The position numbers were made by a program, and so were the translations under genes. A stretch of DNA of 64,000 bases from positions 87,370 to 151,369 of IMG/VR virus record IMGVR_UViG_3300013093_000019. The stretch is one strand, 5' to 3'. This DNA comes from a virus. Below the pieces are notes generated by a model. The model ran no database searches, was not told the origin of the DNA, and saw nothing but the letters and a program-made list of their open reading frames with translations. Position 1 is the first letter of the stretch. Every line of letters begins with the position of its first letter. Shown piece by piece: positions 43,063 through 51,979 of the stretch.

Positions 43063-44979
43063 ATGAGCTATACATTAAAACTGACCAACGGTAAAATTTT
43101 ATTAACATTAGCTGATCAGCAAAGCGATTCAGTTACTACTAGCGTAACCTTAATAGGTAAAAATGTTAATGCCTATGGTACAGCTCTTAACGATAACTTT
43201 ATTCGTTTATTAGAAAATTTTGCTAATAGCACAGCACCTACTAATCCATTAGAAGGTCAGCTTTGGTTTAACACAGTTGAACAACGTCTTTATGTATATA
43301 ACGGATTCCAACAATTCCGACCAGCAAGCGGTCCTATCATTAGTGCTGTCCAGCCTACTAATCTTGTTCCTGGCGACTTGTGGATTGACACAGTTGCACA
43401 ACAACTTAAATTTATCAGCTCTGACGGTAATGTATACTTAACTGGTAGCCCATATAGTGCAGCACTAGGTAAGTCAGGTTGGGTAGTTGAACAAATACAA
43501 GATAACCAAGGTGGTACTCAAACAGTTGCTAACCTATACTCAAATAATAGTTTGATGGGTATATTGAGTAACACGGCCTTTACATTTGCTGCACCGTTTC
43601 CTGATTCACTAGGAATGACATCTGTTAATGTTGGTTTCAATGTTAATAATAGCGGTAGCTCGATTGGCGGAATTAAATGGTATGGTACAGCAACGTCTGC
43701 AGATAGCATCGGTGGTATTAGTGCTAACAACGTTGTTTATACAAATAGACTAACACAAATTGTTGTTCCAATGGAAGTGTCAAATGACTCTGGTATACAA
43801 ATTGGTACAAACAACGATATCAAACTTTATGTAAACACATCAACTTATACAAGTTCTAGAGTCGCGGCGATGTTCATTGAAGGAACGAACGAAGACTTTG
43901 CCTTAGAACTTAATTCACCATCAGGCCGTCCTGGACTATATTTTGATTCTACTAACGAACGCTTAGGTGTGTTTAATTCATCACCACAGACTCCGTTGCA
44001 TGTAACGGGCGATGCAACTATTGACGGTAACCTAACTGTTAATGGTACAGGCACTTATGTTACTACAGTTGATCTACGTGTTGATAATAAATTAATTGAA
44101 CTGGCATATAGTACAGCAACGATTGTTAATGATACATTTGCTAACGGCGGCGGTATCGTTCTACACGGATATGCAGATAAATCTTTCCTATGGTACCTAA
44201 ACACAGGTGCATGGACTTCTACAGAAAATATTGACCTACAGTATAATAAAACTTATAAGATTGCAGGCAATGATGTAATAACAGCAAACAGTTTAGGCTA
44301 TGCAATTACTAGTGCTCCTGGAATTACTAGCCTTGGTGCGTTAACTAGCCTTGTAGCCGGAACAACACAAATTGACAATAGCGGTATTGGATCAGTACCT
44401 GCGGCACCATTAATCTTAGGCACAGCTAACAGTACATCTGTAAGCATGAATGGTAAACAAATTACCAATATGGCTCCGCCTTCTGTATCTGATCCAGCGA
44501 ATACAGGTGCTACTAAAGGCTATGTTGACTCTGCGGTATCTGTTGCACGTTCTGGACAGTTTGCTCCGACTATTGACGTAACAGGTCAAGCGGCTAGCGT
44601 AAACGATCCTAATCTAGACATATTTGTAATTCAAATGTTGACCTACATGTTACCACCTACTGATCCAAGTCCATATGGTATTGCAGAAAACGGTCGTGCT
44701 CGTGTATTAGTAACTAAGGTAACTACTCCTGCACTTAACAACGTATCTAGTAATTACATTGACCTTGGCAATGCAGTTTATGTTGACCAAGCAGGTATAC
44801 AAACATCAGCGGCGGTTGTTGGATATTCTTCAACCATAAAAGCAACAACTAATATTCCGGCCTATGTGATGGGAGTACATAGAGCTGTTAAACAATATAT
44901 CGTATCGGGCGGTGTGTGGGTAAACTACAACGTAGGTACTTCAGGAAGCAACCTTGTATGGTCAGACGGTACATGGTAA
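43063..44979 (+). CDS. Fibre paralogue 2, distinct C-terminus
   Basis: A 638-residue protein with the shared N-terminal module (SVTLIGKNVNAYGTALNDNF at about 27-46, RLLENFANSTAPTNPLEGQL followed by WF). The central shaft includes TPLHVTGDATIDGNLTVNGT (about 309-328) and VDLRVDNKLIELAYSTAT, which resemble trimeric shaft repeats of fibres. The C-terminal region from about 500 (QFAPTIDVTGQAASVNDPNL and beyond) has no tail-collar motif, so its tip should differ from the neighbours. Start 4 bases after the previous stop. Confidence 0.8.
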   Translation: MSYTLKLTNGKILLTLADQQSDSVTTSVTLIGKNVNAYGTALNDNFIRLLENFANSTAPTNPLEGQLWFNTVEQRLYVYNGFQQFRPASGPIISAVQPTNLVPGDLWIDTVAQQLKFISSDGNVYLTGSPYSAALGKSGWVVEQIQDNQGGTQTVANLYSNNSLMGILSNTAFTFAAPFPDSLGMTSVNVGFNVNNSGSSIGGIKWYGTATSADSIGGISANNVVYTNRLTQIVVPMEVSNDSGIQIGTNNDIKLYVNTSTYTSSRVAAMFIEGTNEDFALELNSPSGRPGLYFDSTNERLGVFNSSPQTPLHVTGDATIDGNLTVNGTGTYVTTVDLRVDNKLIELAYSTATIVNDTFANGGGIVLHGYADKSFLWYLNTGAWTSTENIDLQYNKTYKIAGNDVITANSLGYAITSAPGITSLGALTSLVAGTTQIDNSGIGSVPAAPLILGTANSTSVSMNGKQITNMAPPSVSDPANTGATKGYVDSAVSVARSGQFAPTIDVTGQAASVNDPNLDIFVIQMLTYMLPPTDPSPYGIAENGRARVLVTKVTTPALNNVSSNYIDLGNAVYVDQAGIQTSAAVVGYSSTIKATTNIPAYVMGVHRAVKQYIVSGGVWVNYNVGTSGSNLVWSDGTW

Positions 44980-44990
44980 AAGGATAAACA

Positions 44991-47066
44991 ATGGCATACA
45001 CCTTACTTAAATCAAACAACGAACAATTACTAGTATTAAATGATGGTATTGCAGATACTACAGCAACATCTTTGACGCTGGTTGGCAAAAACACATCAGG
45101 GTATGGTTCAATCCAAAATGAAAACTTTGTTTATCTATTAGAAAATTTTGCTAAATCATCACAACCAAGAAATCCACTAGTAGGACAAATTTGGTACGAT
45201 ACTAATTCAAATGTGTTACGTCCATTAGTATATGATGGCGGTACATGGAGACCTCTGGCTGTTTTACTTTACAGTAATACTTCAACTGACACTTTATTAA
45301 ATGCAGGTGGGATACCTTTATCGGCACATCAGCCAGGTGACTTATGGTTTAATAGTTCTAGCAATCAACTATTTGCATTTACAGCCACAGGCCAAACAAC
45401 ATTAATTGGACCAGAAGCTGTTGCAGGATTTGGCACAACTAAAATGTCATCAACACAAATGAATGACAATAGAGGTAATGCTCATGCCGTTGTTCAGTTT
45501 GTATTAGACAACGAAGTGTTAGGAGTGATGTCAACAGCAACATTCGTTAATACAACTACTAATGCTGTGGCAGGGTTTCCTGTAGTTTATAGAGGATTGA
45601 CACTTAAAAATTATAATACATCTACTAGATATTCTAATAGTTCAACAGATGTTGTTATCAGAGGATTGCTTGATCAATTAGATACTTCGTATCCACGTAG
45701 AAATGTTAGTGAAACAATTAACAACTCATGGACATTTGCATCTGGAATACAAGTAGGCGATGCGGCTCAATCAACAATTTCATTCAGTGATGCTAGCTCT
45801 GCGTTAATTTTAAACAGTCCTAGTATTGTTGAGTTCCAAAACAACGTTAACGGTTTAGCATTTAACGGTACTAGCTTCTATCCTGTATTAGGTAACGGTA
45901 CAGTTACTTTAGGTTTATCTACAGCTAAATTTGGTTCAGCGTATATTAAAGATTTAAATTCTGGTCTTACTACAAGTACCATTACAGGTAACTGGGCTGT
46001 TAACACTACGGTGTATCCGATTACTGATTTAGGTAGTGGTTTAGGATCTTCTACTAACAGATTTAACACAATCTATGCAACTAATGTTAGTGCAGGATCA
46101 AATTTCTCAGCAGGTACATTAGATGGCTTGTGGAATTTAACTACTAGTTCAAACGTTGCACCTATTACAGATCTATCATCTGATTTAGGTAGTGCGTCTA
46201 AGCGTTTTAGTACTGTGTATGCTGAAAATATCAGCGTAGGATCAAGTGGCACTCCAATTGGTATTATTGGATCTCCTAATGTTCAAGGACACATTTTACC
46301 TCATGCAAACAATTTGTACAATCTAGGTGCATCAAATCAAGCCTGGATGGAAGTATTTGCTAACACATTACAGACTATTTCAGCAACGATGACTAGTTTG
46401 TCAGTAGGAATCGCTACAGTTAATACATTAACAGCGACTACAGCTACAGTTGGTACTATTGTTGATAGTGCAAATACAAATATTAATCTTTTTGATACAG
46501 ATGCTACATTAGCTGCTAGTTCAGATAACAGATTACCTACTCAACGTGCTGTAAAAGTTTACGTAGATGCGGCTGTAACTACTCTAAATGCAGCCATTAG
46601 CAGTCTAACTAATTCATTAACAACATTACAATTTGTTCCTACAGGATCAGTATTCCATGTTGCTATGCAAACAGCACCAGTTGGATATTTGGTATGTGAT
46701 GGTACATCATATAGAACTATTGATTATCCTGGTTTATTTGGCAAGATTGGTTATACATACGGCGGCGGCGGAAGTTATTTCTATGTACCAGACCTACGTG
46801 GACAATTTATCCGTGGTTGGGATAGTGGAGGTGCAGTAGATCCTGCTCGTGCATTTGGTTCTACTCAAGAAGATATGTTTGCAGCTCACCATCACGAAGA
46901 TCCATATGCAGAAGGTGGAGTTCCGTTCCCTCAGGTACCAAATACTTATGGAGCTGCTGGATCGAGCGCAACAGACAGTGACCAAAGTAGATACTATACA
47001 GGTATGACAGGTGGCACTGAAACACGTCCTAAGAACGTTGCCTTATTACCAATAATTAAGACTTAA
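44991..47066 (+). CDS. Fibre paralogue 3, gp12-type tail-collar and metal-site tip
   Basis: A 691-residue protein with the shared N-terminal module (TLVGKNTSGYGSIQNENFVY, LLENFAKSSQPRNPLVGQIW). The shaft carries repeats of (I/L)(T/S)DLxSxLGSxxxRFxT(I/V)YAxN (about 342-410). The C-terminus is a full collar domain: VPTGSVFHVAMQTAPVGYLV, CDGTSYRTIDYPGLFGKIGY, YVPDLRGQFIRGWD, then AAHHHE near 630 and NVALLPIIKT at the end. HHHE next to the collar resembles the His-rich metal-binding region of T4 short tail fibre gp12. The ATG has AAGGA upstream. Confidence 0.85.
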   Translation: MAYTLLKSNNEQLLVLNDGIADTTATSLTLVGKNTSGYGSIQNENFVYLLENFAKSSQPRNPLVGQIWYDTNSNVLRPLVYDGGTWRPLAVLLYSNTSTDTLLNAGGIPLSAHQPGDLWFNSSSNQLFAFTATGQTTLIGPEAVAGFGTTKMSSTQMNDNRGNAHAVVQFVLDNEVLGVMSTATFVNTTTNAVAGFPVVYRGLTLKNYNTSTRYSNSSTDVVIRGLLDQLDTSYPRRNVSETINNSWTFASGIQVGDAAQSTISFSDASSALILNSPSIVEFQNNVNGLAFNGTSFYPVLGNGTVTLGLSTAKFGSAYIKDLNSGLTTSTITGNWAVNTTVYPITDLGSGLGSSTNRFNTIYATNVSAGSNFSAGTLDGLWNLTTSSNVAPITDLSSDLGSASKRFSTVYAENISVGSSGTPIGIIGSPNVQGHILPHANNLYNLGASNQAWMEVFANTLQTISATMTSLSVGIATVNTLTATTATVGTIVDSANTNINLFDTDATLAASSDNRLPTQRAVKVYVDAAVTTLNAAISSLTNSLTTLQFVPTGSVFHVAMQTAPVGYLVCDGTSYRTIDYPGLFGKIGYTYGGGGSYFYVPDLRGQFIRGWDSGGAVDPARAFGSTQEDMFAAHHHEDPYAEGGVPFPQVPNTYGAAGSSATDSDQSRYYTGMTGGTETRPKNVALLPIIKT

Positions 47067-47080
47067 CGTAAATATACATT

Positions 47081-48898
47081 ATGCCATATACACTCAATAA
47101 AACAAACGGAATAATTTTAACTGTTGTACAGGACGGTAAAATTGATGTTACAAGTTCAGATTTAACCTTTGTAGGTAAAAACTACACAGGCTATGGACAA
47201 GTATTCAATGAAAACTTTGTTAAACTGTTAGAAAATTTTGCAAATCCTTTACCCCCAACTAAGCCGTTGATAGGTGAAGTATGGTATGATAGTTCAAATA
47301 AAATATTAAAAGTAAACATTGGCACATCATTTAAGAGTCTTGGATTTTTAGATAATGGTGCTAGCCGTCCTACGACAGGTCTTAACCTAGGCGACCTTTG
47401 GTGGGATAAAGCTGTTGGCGCATTATGGGCCTGGAACGGCAATGACTGGACTAAGATTGGTCCTGCAATTACATCAAGTGTTACAGGTGCTGTAGTTCCT
47501 GCAACGATTACAGGTGCAGATACATTATCACACCTAGTATTAGAGTCACAAATTAACAACGTACCTATCAGCATTACAGCAGATGCAGCATTTGGCATTA
47601 ACAATACTGATAGTATATATTCAAACTACAACACAATATATAGAGGTATTAACCTAGCAGGTACTAATGCCGCAGGTATTAGTGCTTCTTTAAATAATTC
47701 TGGTAGCCCAACAGGAACTTTACTGTGGGGTACCGCTATGTCAGCATTAGGAATGGTTTCTACTAGTCCTACTACTGGTTTAAGTACATTTGTTTCAGCA
47801 GGCGACTACTTACAACGTGCTGAATTGTCTAACTTTAGCGGTTCGTTAACAGTTAACAGTAATGATGGTATGTTATTAGGTATTGGCGGAGTAATGAAAT
47901 TACACATTACTAACAGTACTGAAGGTAATATTAGTATTGTAAATGGTAATAAGTTTAATATTAATGTACTCAATAATGGTAATCAATATTTTAATATCAT
48001 TTCTGCAACTACAGGAACTGGTAATACAGGATTTGTAAACCCAAATCCAAGTGCAAATATTTCTTTAGGTAACGCATCTCCTGGTGGATCATTCTATGCT
48101 GTGTATGCTAACAGCGTTAATGCTTCAACGATGTTTGTTAATACCTTATCAGCTACACTATTAAACGGCTCAGGTGCAGGAATTACATCTCGTACTATTC
48201 CAGTTGGTAGTTTAACTACAGATACAGTTGCTATTACAGGCGGTACAGGAATTTCAGTAAGTGTTCCTAGTGTAGCATTGGGCGGCTCTGTTACAATTAA
48301 CAACGGCGGTATAACAAGTATTGCAGGAACAGTAAATCAGATCGCTACAAGCCAACCTACAGGCGATGCAGTATTAAGTTTACCACAGAATATCGACTTA
48401 CGTGCTAACGTTAAATTCCAAAGTTTATCTATTGACGTACTAAAAACAACTACAACTTCGTCAGTAAGTACTGTTTATGGCACATGGCAACTAGCAAATG
48501 GTGCAAGTTTCCAAGCAACATACGCTGATATCGCAGAAAGATACGCATCTGATGAAGTATATCCAGCAGGTACAGTATTAATAGTTGGCGGAAGTCAAGA
48601 AGTTACATTTACAACTAATCGTGCAGATGTTTCAGTGGCAGGAATTGTATCTAGTGCGCCTGCATTTAAATTGAATTCTGCAGCAGGAACAGATGATACA
48701 CATCCATATATTGCATTGAAAGGACGTGTGCCTTGCAAAGTAATTGGTCCTGTTAAGAAAGGTGACTTGCTAGTTACAAGTGCTACATCAGGATTTGGGG
48801 AATCTATGCAACCTACTGATAGTCCAAACGCAGCTTTTGCTAAAGCCTTACAAGATTTTACAGGCGAGTCTGGAATAATTGAAGTAATAGTTATATAA
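47081..48898 (+). CDS. Fibre paralogue 4, with possible self-processing C-terminus
   Basis: A 605-residue protein with the shared module (LTFVGKNYTGYGQVFNENFV, LLENFANPLPPTKPLIGEVW). The shaft includes PNPSANISLGNASPGGSFYA followed by VYANSV. The last 130 residues contain ATYADIAERYASDEVYPAGT followed by V, DVSVAGIVSSAPAF, HPYIALKGRVPCKVIGPVKK, GDLLVTSATSGF. This (Y)AE..., G(I/V)VSxxP, GRVPxKVxGxVxxGD pattern resembles C-terminal intramolecular chaperone domains (Peptidase_G2-like) of phage appendages. The assignment is tentative. It is the last gene before a strong terminator. Confidence 0.8.
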   Translation: MPYTLNKTNGIILTVVQDGKIDVTSSDLTFVGKNYTGYGQVFNENFVKLLENFANPLPPTKPLIGEVWYDSSNKILKVNIGTSFKSLGFLDNGASRPTTGLNLGDLWWDKAVGALWAWNGNDWTKIGPAITSSVTGAVVPATITGADTLSHLVLESQINNVPISITADAAFGINNTDSIYSNYNTIYRGINLAGTNAAGISASLNNSGSPTGTLLWGTAMSALGMVSTSPTTGLSTFVSAGDYLQRAELSNFSGSLTVNSNDGMLLGIGGVMKLHITNSTEGNISIVNGNKFNINVLNNGNQYFNIISATTGTGNTGFVNPNPSANISLGNASPGGSFYAVYANSVNASTMFVNTLSATLLNGSGAGITSRTIPVGSLTTDTVAITGGTGISVSVPSVALGGSVTINNGGITSIAGTVNQIATSQPTGDAVLSLPQNIDLRANVKFQSLSIDVLKTTTTSSVSTVYGTWQLANGASFQATYADIAERYASDEVYPAGTVLIVGGSQEVTFTTNRADVSVAGIVSSAPAFKLNSAAGTDDTHPYIALKGRVPCKVIGPVKKGDLLVTSATSGFGESMQPTDSPNAAFAKALQDFTGESGIIEVIVI

Positions 48899-48915
48899 CA
48901 ATATACTACATAAAC

Positions 48916-48942
48916 AAAAAGCCCGCTTTAAGCGGGCTTTTT
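48916..48942. terminator. Bidirectional intrinsic terminator
   Basis: AAAAAGCCCGCT / AGCGGGCTTTTT, a perfect 12-bp arm pair with a 3-base centre and T-runs in both directions. It lies between the converging fibre operon (ends 48898) and the minus-strand operon (ends 48957), so it can stop both. Confidence 0.92.
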
Positions 48943-48956
48943 ATTGGAGATTTAAA

Positions 48957-49544
48957 TTAAGCTGTCTCTTTAACGGCTTTCTTTTTTGGTGGATCCATTG
49001 TATCTGCTTCTTTACGCAATCTAGCAGCTTCTTTATATAAAGCATCTGCACGTGAACGCATTTCTGCAGGAGTTAACTCAAGTTTTGATGTATCATCAAT
49101 GCTTGTATCAACGGATTCAGTTTGTGTAGACTTATCTGCAATAGTTGGAATGGTTGCATTAGAGCCATCCTTTAGTGCAAGTTGTTCTAACTTAATACCT
49201 TTTTGTTGAGCGATGATGTTGTTTAGCTCATCCAACGCAACTGATGTTTTATTATCTGGAGTAACAAGAACACCACTTGTAGGGACTTTCTTCAAATGAC
49301 CGTTGGTATGAACCCAATGTAGCATATTTGAACCGTCCGGGAATCTACGAACAGCCATGATATCGGCTAATTCATCTGCTTGCTGACCTGCTTCTGAATC
49401 CACAAGACTCATAAGTGAGTCATGATATGAATCCATAAGTGCCTGGGTTCCGATTACTAATGCAGAATGCGGATCTCCTGGAATAGTGCGGTAAGCAATT
49501 ACAATTCTCGCTCCGTTGTTTTTCATTTTACCAACGTGTTTCAT
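48957..49544 (-). CDS. Conserved T4-family protein of unknown function
   Basis: A 195-residue protein whose first 110 residues (MKHVGKMKNNGARIVIAYRT followed by IPGDPHSALV; LMDSYHDSLMSLVDS; NMLHWVHTNGHLKKVPTSGV; SVALDELN) form a conserved block found in aquatic T4-like phages, always annotated as hypothetical as far as I recall. The C-terminal third is polar and helical, with a Lys-rich end (PPKKKAVKETA). AGGAG lies 7 bases before the ATG. Last gene of the right-arm transcript, close to the shared terminator. Confidence 0.7.
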   Translation of the reverse strand: MKHVGKMKNNGARIVIAYRTIPGDPHSALVIGTQALMDSYHDSLMSLVDSEAGQQADELADIMAVRRFPDGSNMLHWVHTNGHLKKVPTSGVLVTPDNKTSVALDELNNIIAQQKGIKLEQLALKDGSNATIPTIADKSTQTESVDTSIDDTSKLELTPAEMRSRADALYKEAARLRKEADTMDPPKKKAVKETA

Positions 49545-49556
49545 TTTAGTCTCCTA

Positions 49557-49838
49557 TTAGGCTGCTGGTTGATCAGCTGGTGCCTGTTGTTGATCTGCTG
49601 GTGCTTGTTGTGGTGCTACAGCATCTAAAAACTTAGATAACTTGTTAAAAGCGGCACCTACAGCTTCCATTTCTGATGCACGGAATGCACCACGCTGAGC
49701 TGATACATCGATGATAGCACGTAGATTGCTCAAATCTTGTACTGTTAATTCTGGAGCAGGTTGAGCTGCTGGTTGTTGATCTGCACCGCCTACTGGTTCA
49801 GTAGTTGTTGCTTGACCTTGATCTAATTGTTCAGACAT
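49557..49838 (-). CDS. Small protein with conserved helical core and Gln/Ala/Pro-rich ends
   Basis: 93 residues. The folded core LTVQDLSNLRAIIDVSAQRG (about 31-50) followed by AFRASEMEAVGAAFNKLSKF (about 51-70) is a widely conserved phage element. Both ends are low-complexity, and the C-terminus repeats QQAPAD. The core length and heptad spacing suggest two helices that might dimerise. Function unknown. AGGAG precedes the ATG by 7 bases. Confidence 0.7.
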   Translation of the reverse strand: MSEQLDQGQATTTEPVGGADQQPAAQPAPELTVQDLSNLRAIIDVSAQRGAFRASEMEAVGAAFNKLSKFLDAVAPQQAPADQQQAPADQPAA

Positions 49839-49852
49839 TTATATCTCCTATA

Positions 49853-50137
49853 TTATATGTTTCTGTCTAAGAAAGGACACGAAAGGCTTAACATAGTTAG
49901 CTCTTTTGCGTCCTCGACCCCTATCTCTTGGATCTCAATCATCTTATTGTTATTATCTAATTTTAGACTTTTGGCGATAGCATATCTGCTATCTAAATTA
50001 TGGTAAATCCAATTGTCTATATCAGACATCTTATAAGTTTGACCGATTCGCATTACAGCAAAGTGTTTAGGAATATATGATAATTTTCTAGCACCCAAAA
50101 TATTGAGTGCATTTATCGTACCTTTTATCAAAGCCAT
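49853..50137 (-). CDS. Small conserved protein, function unknown
   Basis: A 94-residue protein with a hydrophobic-charged mix and no signal peptide or membrane helix. Visible segments are RKLSYIPKHFAVMRIGQTYK (about 17-36) and DIDNWIYHNLDSRYAI (about 39-54). Not recognised. It starts 12 bases after the VWA gene, within the same transcript. A TATAAATA string (50151-50158, minus) overlaps the VWA stop but leaves only about 8 bases before the ATG. Confidence 0.65.
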   Translation of the reverse strand: MALIKGTINALNILGARKLSYIPKHFAVMRIGQTYKMSDIDNWIYHNLDSRYAIAKSLKLDNNNKMIEIQEIGVEDAKELTMLSLSCPFLDRNI

Positions 50138-50149
50138 AATGTACCTACT

Positions 50150-51415
50150 TTATTTATAATATGCGACTTGGCCGAATGGAGGAATTATGGATTCAGTTCC
50201 GTGGATAATAAACAAGGTATCACAGTAGTCCTCGTCACCCCAGCTACCACATGGGTAACCGTCTGTAAACATGATAAACTTTTTAGGCACAATATCTTCA
50301 TTTTTCATAAAGTTATAGTTGGCCTCAAAGTCTGTTCCACCACCACCTTTGACTTCATAGTCCAACAGTTCATCACCGTTATCAGCTGTGTATTCTGCGA
50401 GATTATAAACCTCAGTATCAAAGCACCATAGTCTAATTTTGAAATCAGTGTATTCTTCCATGATTCCTTTGACTTCGCTAATGAAGTCTTTGGCCATAGC
50501 ATCACTAATACTACCTGACATGTCAATACTAGCACAGATATCAATAGTTTCTTCGTTCATAAGTCCTGGTAATACAGCACCGCTGTGTTGTGACTTACGA
50601 TTTGGACGGCTAAAACTAAAGTTAGACTTAACAATACTTTGGATGTTCATGCGTAACAACTGACGCCAGTCCATTTTTGGCTCAGTATAATCTTTGATAA
50701 GACGTGCAACTCCTGCTGGTACACGACCTGCTCCTGCAGCCTGTGCGGCACTGACCATGGCTTCTTTGATCTCATCGCGGATTTTTTTCTTTTCTTCAGC
50801 AGTAAGTTTTGGACGACCTTTGCCTTTGCCTTCTGGGCCTTCTTGATCGCCACCGCCGCCTTGACCTTCGTCATCTCCGTCATCTAAGTGATCGTCGAGC
50901 AATTCGCCAAGTTGATTTAGGTCAATCTTAATTGCCCGCTCTTCAACGTCTGCGTAAATTTGTTCATATGACCAGCCGCGATATTTGTTATCTTGGAAAA
51001 TCTTAATCATGCTTGGCACTTCGCCAATGCGTTCATCTTTTAAGATTTGATTAACGGCATAGTCTGCAGCAATATTTGAAAGCTGAGGATCACGACCTTC
51101 ACGGCGTCCCATGTGATCAAATACATTATGCAATACTTCGTGAGCGAATCCGAACTCACATTCTTTTGGAGTGAGCTCATATACGAATCCTACATTGTAA
51201 TAAAATGTACGTCCGTCTGTAGCAAGTGTGGCACACCAATCTGATGCATCTACTAATTTCATTCGGGTAGCCAAATTACCAAAGAACGGATGACGCAATA
51301 AAAGTCCAACACGAGCTGTAATTAGTTTCTCAACAACTTTGTTTTTTTCGTCATTGGTAAAAACACGTTCTTTAGACTTTTTAGTACGCTCTTGTTTCAT
51401 TACGGTAGATGCCAT
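50150..51415 (-). CDS. VWA-like protein with zinc-metallopeptidase-like N-terminus (DUF2201 type)
   Basis: 421 residues. The N-terminal domain has FAHEVLHNVFDH (HExxH at 92-96) and RDPQLSNIAADYAVNQIL, typical of the putative metallopeptidase domain of DUF2201 proteins. An acidic Gly/Asp/Glu linker (about 170-205) and a Lys-rich helix follow. The C-terminal VWA-like domain has IDICASIDMSGSIS with a MIDAS-type DxSxS near 293 and FIMFTDGYP near 385. Such proteins pair with MoxR-type AAA+ ATPases, and the MoxR gene lies nearby (51980-53062). A perfect sigma70 promoter precedes it. Confidence 0.85.
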   Translation of the reverse strand: MASTVMKQERTKKSKERVFTNDEKNKVVEKLITARVGLLLRHPFFGNLATRMKLVDASDWCATLATDGRTFYYNVGFVYELTPKECEFGFAHEVLHNVFDHMGRREGRDPQLSNIAADYAVNQILKDERIGEVPSMIKIFQDNKYRGWSYEQIYADVEERAIKIDLNQLGELLDDHLDDGDDEGQGGGGDQEGPEGKGKGRPKLTAEEKKKIRDEIKEAMVSAAQAAGAGRVPAGVARLIKDYTEPKMDWRQLLRMNIQSIVKSNFSFSRPNRKSQHSGAVLPGLMNEETIDICASIDMSGSISDAMAKDFISEVKGIMEEYTDFKIRLWCFDTEVYNLAEYTADNGDELLDYEVKGGGGTDFEANYNFMKNEDIVPKKFIMFTDGYPCGSWGDEDYCDTLFIIHGTESIIPPFGQVAYYK

Positions 51416-51445
51416 TTGAATTCCTTTGTTTCAGTGTATGTATAT

Positions 51446-51474
51446 ATTATATAACATTTTTACCAGTTTGTCAA
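51446..51474 (-). promoter_or_regulatory. Consensus sigma70 promoter before the VWA gene
   Basis: Minus strand: TTGACA (51469-51474), 17-base spacer, TATAAT (51446-51451). Both hexamers are perfect. It lies about 30 bases before the ATG at 51415 and overlaps the end of the preceding small gene. Confidence 0.8.
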
Positions 51475-51764
51475 CTCCAAAATAGACAAAATTGACTCAA
51501 ATCTTTCTCGCTGGCAAAGTATAATCGTTTGGTTTCTAGCGGAGTATGCCATGCCCATCTGCCCATATGATAGTGATCGCTACCCAATTCTATAGCGTAA
51601 TCTCTTTCCATTCCGGGCCCAAAAGTTTCCCAACACCACTTACGCCATTTTAAAAAATCCAATTTATCTTCTAATTTGGTTTTATAACGTGGAGTAATAT
51701 AATGGCTGAATTGCTTATAGCCAGCGTGTCTACGGTCTAATTTGGTTATGGTAAATCTACTCAT
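51471..51764 (-). CDS. Small aromatic-rich protein, function unknown
   Basis: 97 residues with unusually many Trp, Tyr, Phe and His (RKWCWETFGPGMERDYAIEL, YHMGRWAWHTPL). It starts immediately after the stop of the 55-residue gene (TAGATG) and so is probably coupled to it. No family recognised. Similar small proteins beginning with FTITKLDRRH-like segments occur in aquatic T4-like phages, but no role is known. Confidence 0.65.
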   Translation of the reverse strand: MSRFTITKLDRRHAGYKQFSHYITPRYKTKLEDKLDFLKWRKWCWETFGPGMERDYAIELGSDHYHMGRWAWHTPLETKRLYFASEKDLSQFCLFWS

Positions 51765-51932
51765 CTAATAATTTTCTTTGACAATATAGTATTGGGGTTT
51801 TGGATATTTCTCTAAAATTTCTTGTTCTTTAATAAACGCATTCATTACTGGTGCTGTAAAAAACATTTTATGTAATACGGGTTTGTGTGTCGACGAATCG
51901 ATAATGCTCAAATACCAAGATTTTACAGCCAT
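51765..51932 (-). CDS. 55-residue protein, function unknown
   Basis: ATG at 51930-51932 with AAGG and GGA about 8-10 bases upstream; stop TAG at 51765-51767 abuts the next ATG. The product starts MAVKSWYLSIIDSSTHK, continues with FFTAPVMNAFIKEQEILEKY and ends KENY. Supported by the ribosome site, the exact junction with the next gene and the lack of any other gene in this 200-base gap. It lies downstream of the terminator at 51957-51978, so it depends on read-through or on an unseen promoter. Confidence 0.6.
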   Translation of the reverse strand: MAVKSWYLSIIDSSTHKPVLHKMFFTAPVMNAFIKEQEILEKYPKPQYYIVKENY

Positions 51933-51956
51933 TTCTTTTTCCTTTTTTAAAATTGG

Positions 51957-51978
51957 AAAAGGGCCCTAAGGCCCTTTT
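51957..51978 (-). terminator. Intrinsic terminator after the MoxR gene
   Basis: AAAAGGGCC-ctaa-GGCCCTTTT, a perfect 9-bp stem with tetraloop, starting two bases after the MoxR stop. A short T-run follows on the minus strand. Together with the sigma70 promoter at 53117 it delimits the MoxR gene as its own unit. Confidence 0.75.
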
Positions 51979-51979
51979 C

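Noticed and set aside
50151-50158. TATAAATA on the minus strand before the 94-residue gene
   Set aside because: It spans the Tyr-Lys-stop codons of the VWA gene and leaves about 8 bases to the ATG; not strong enough to list as a promoter.
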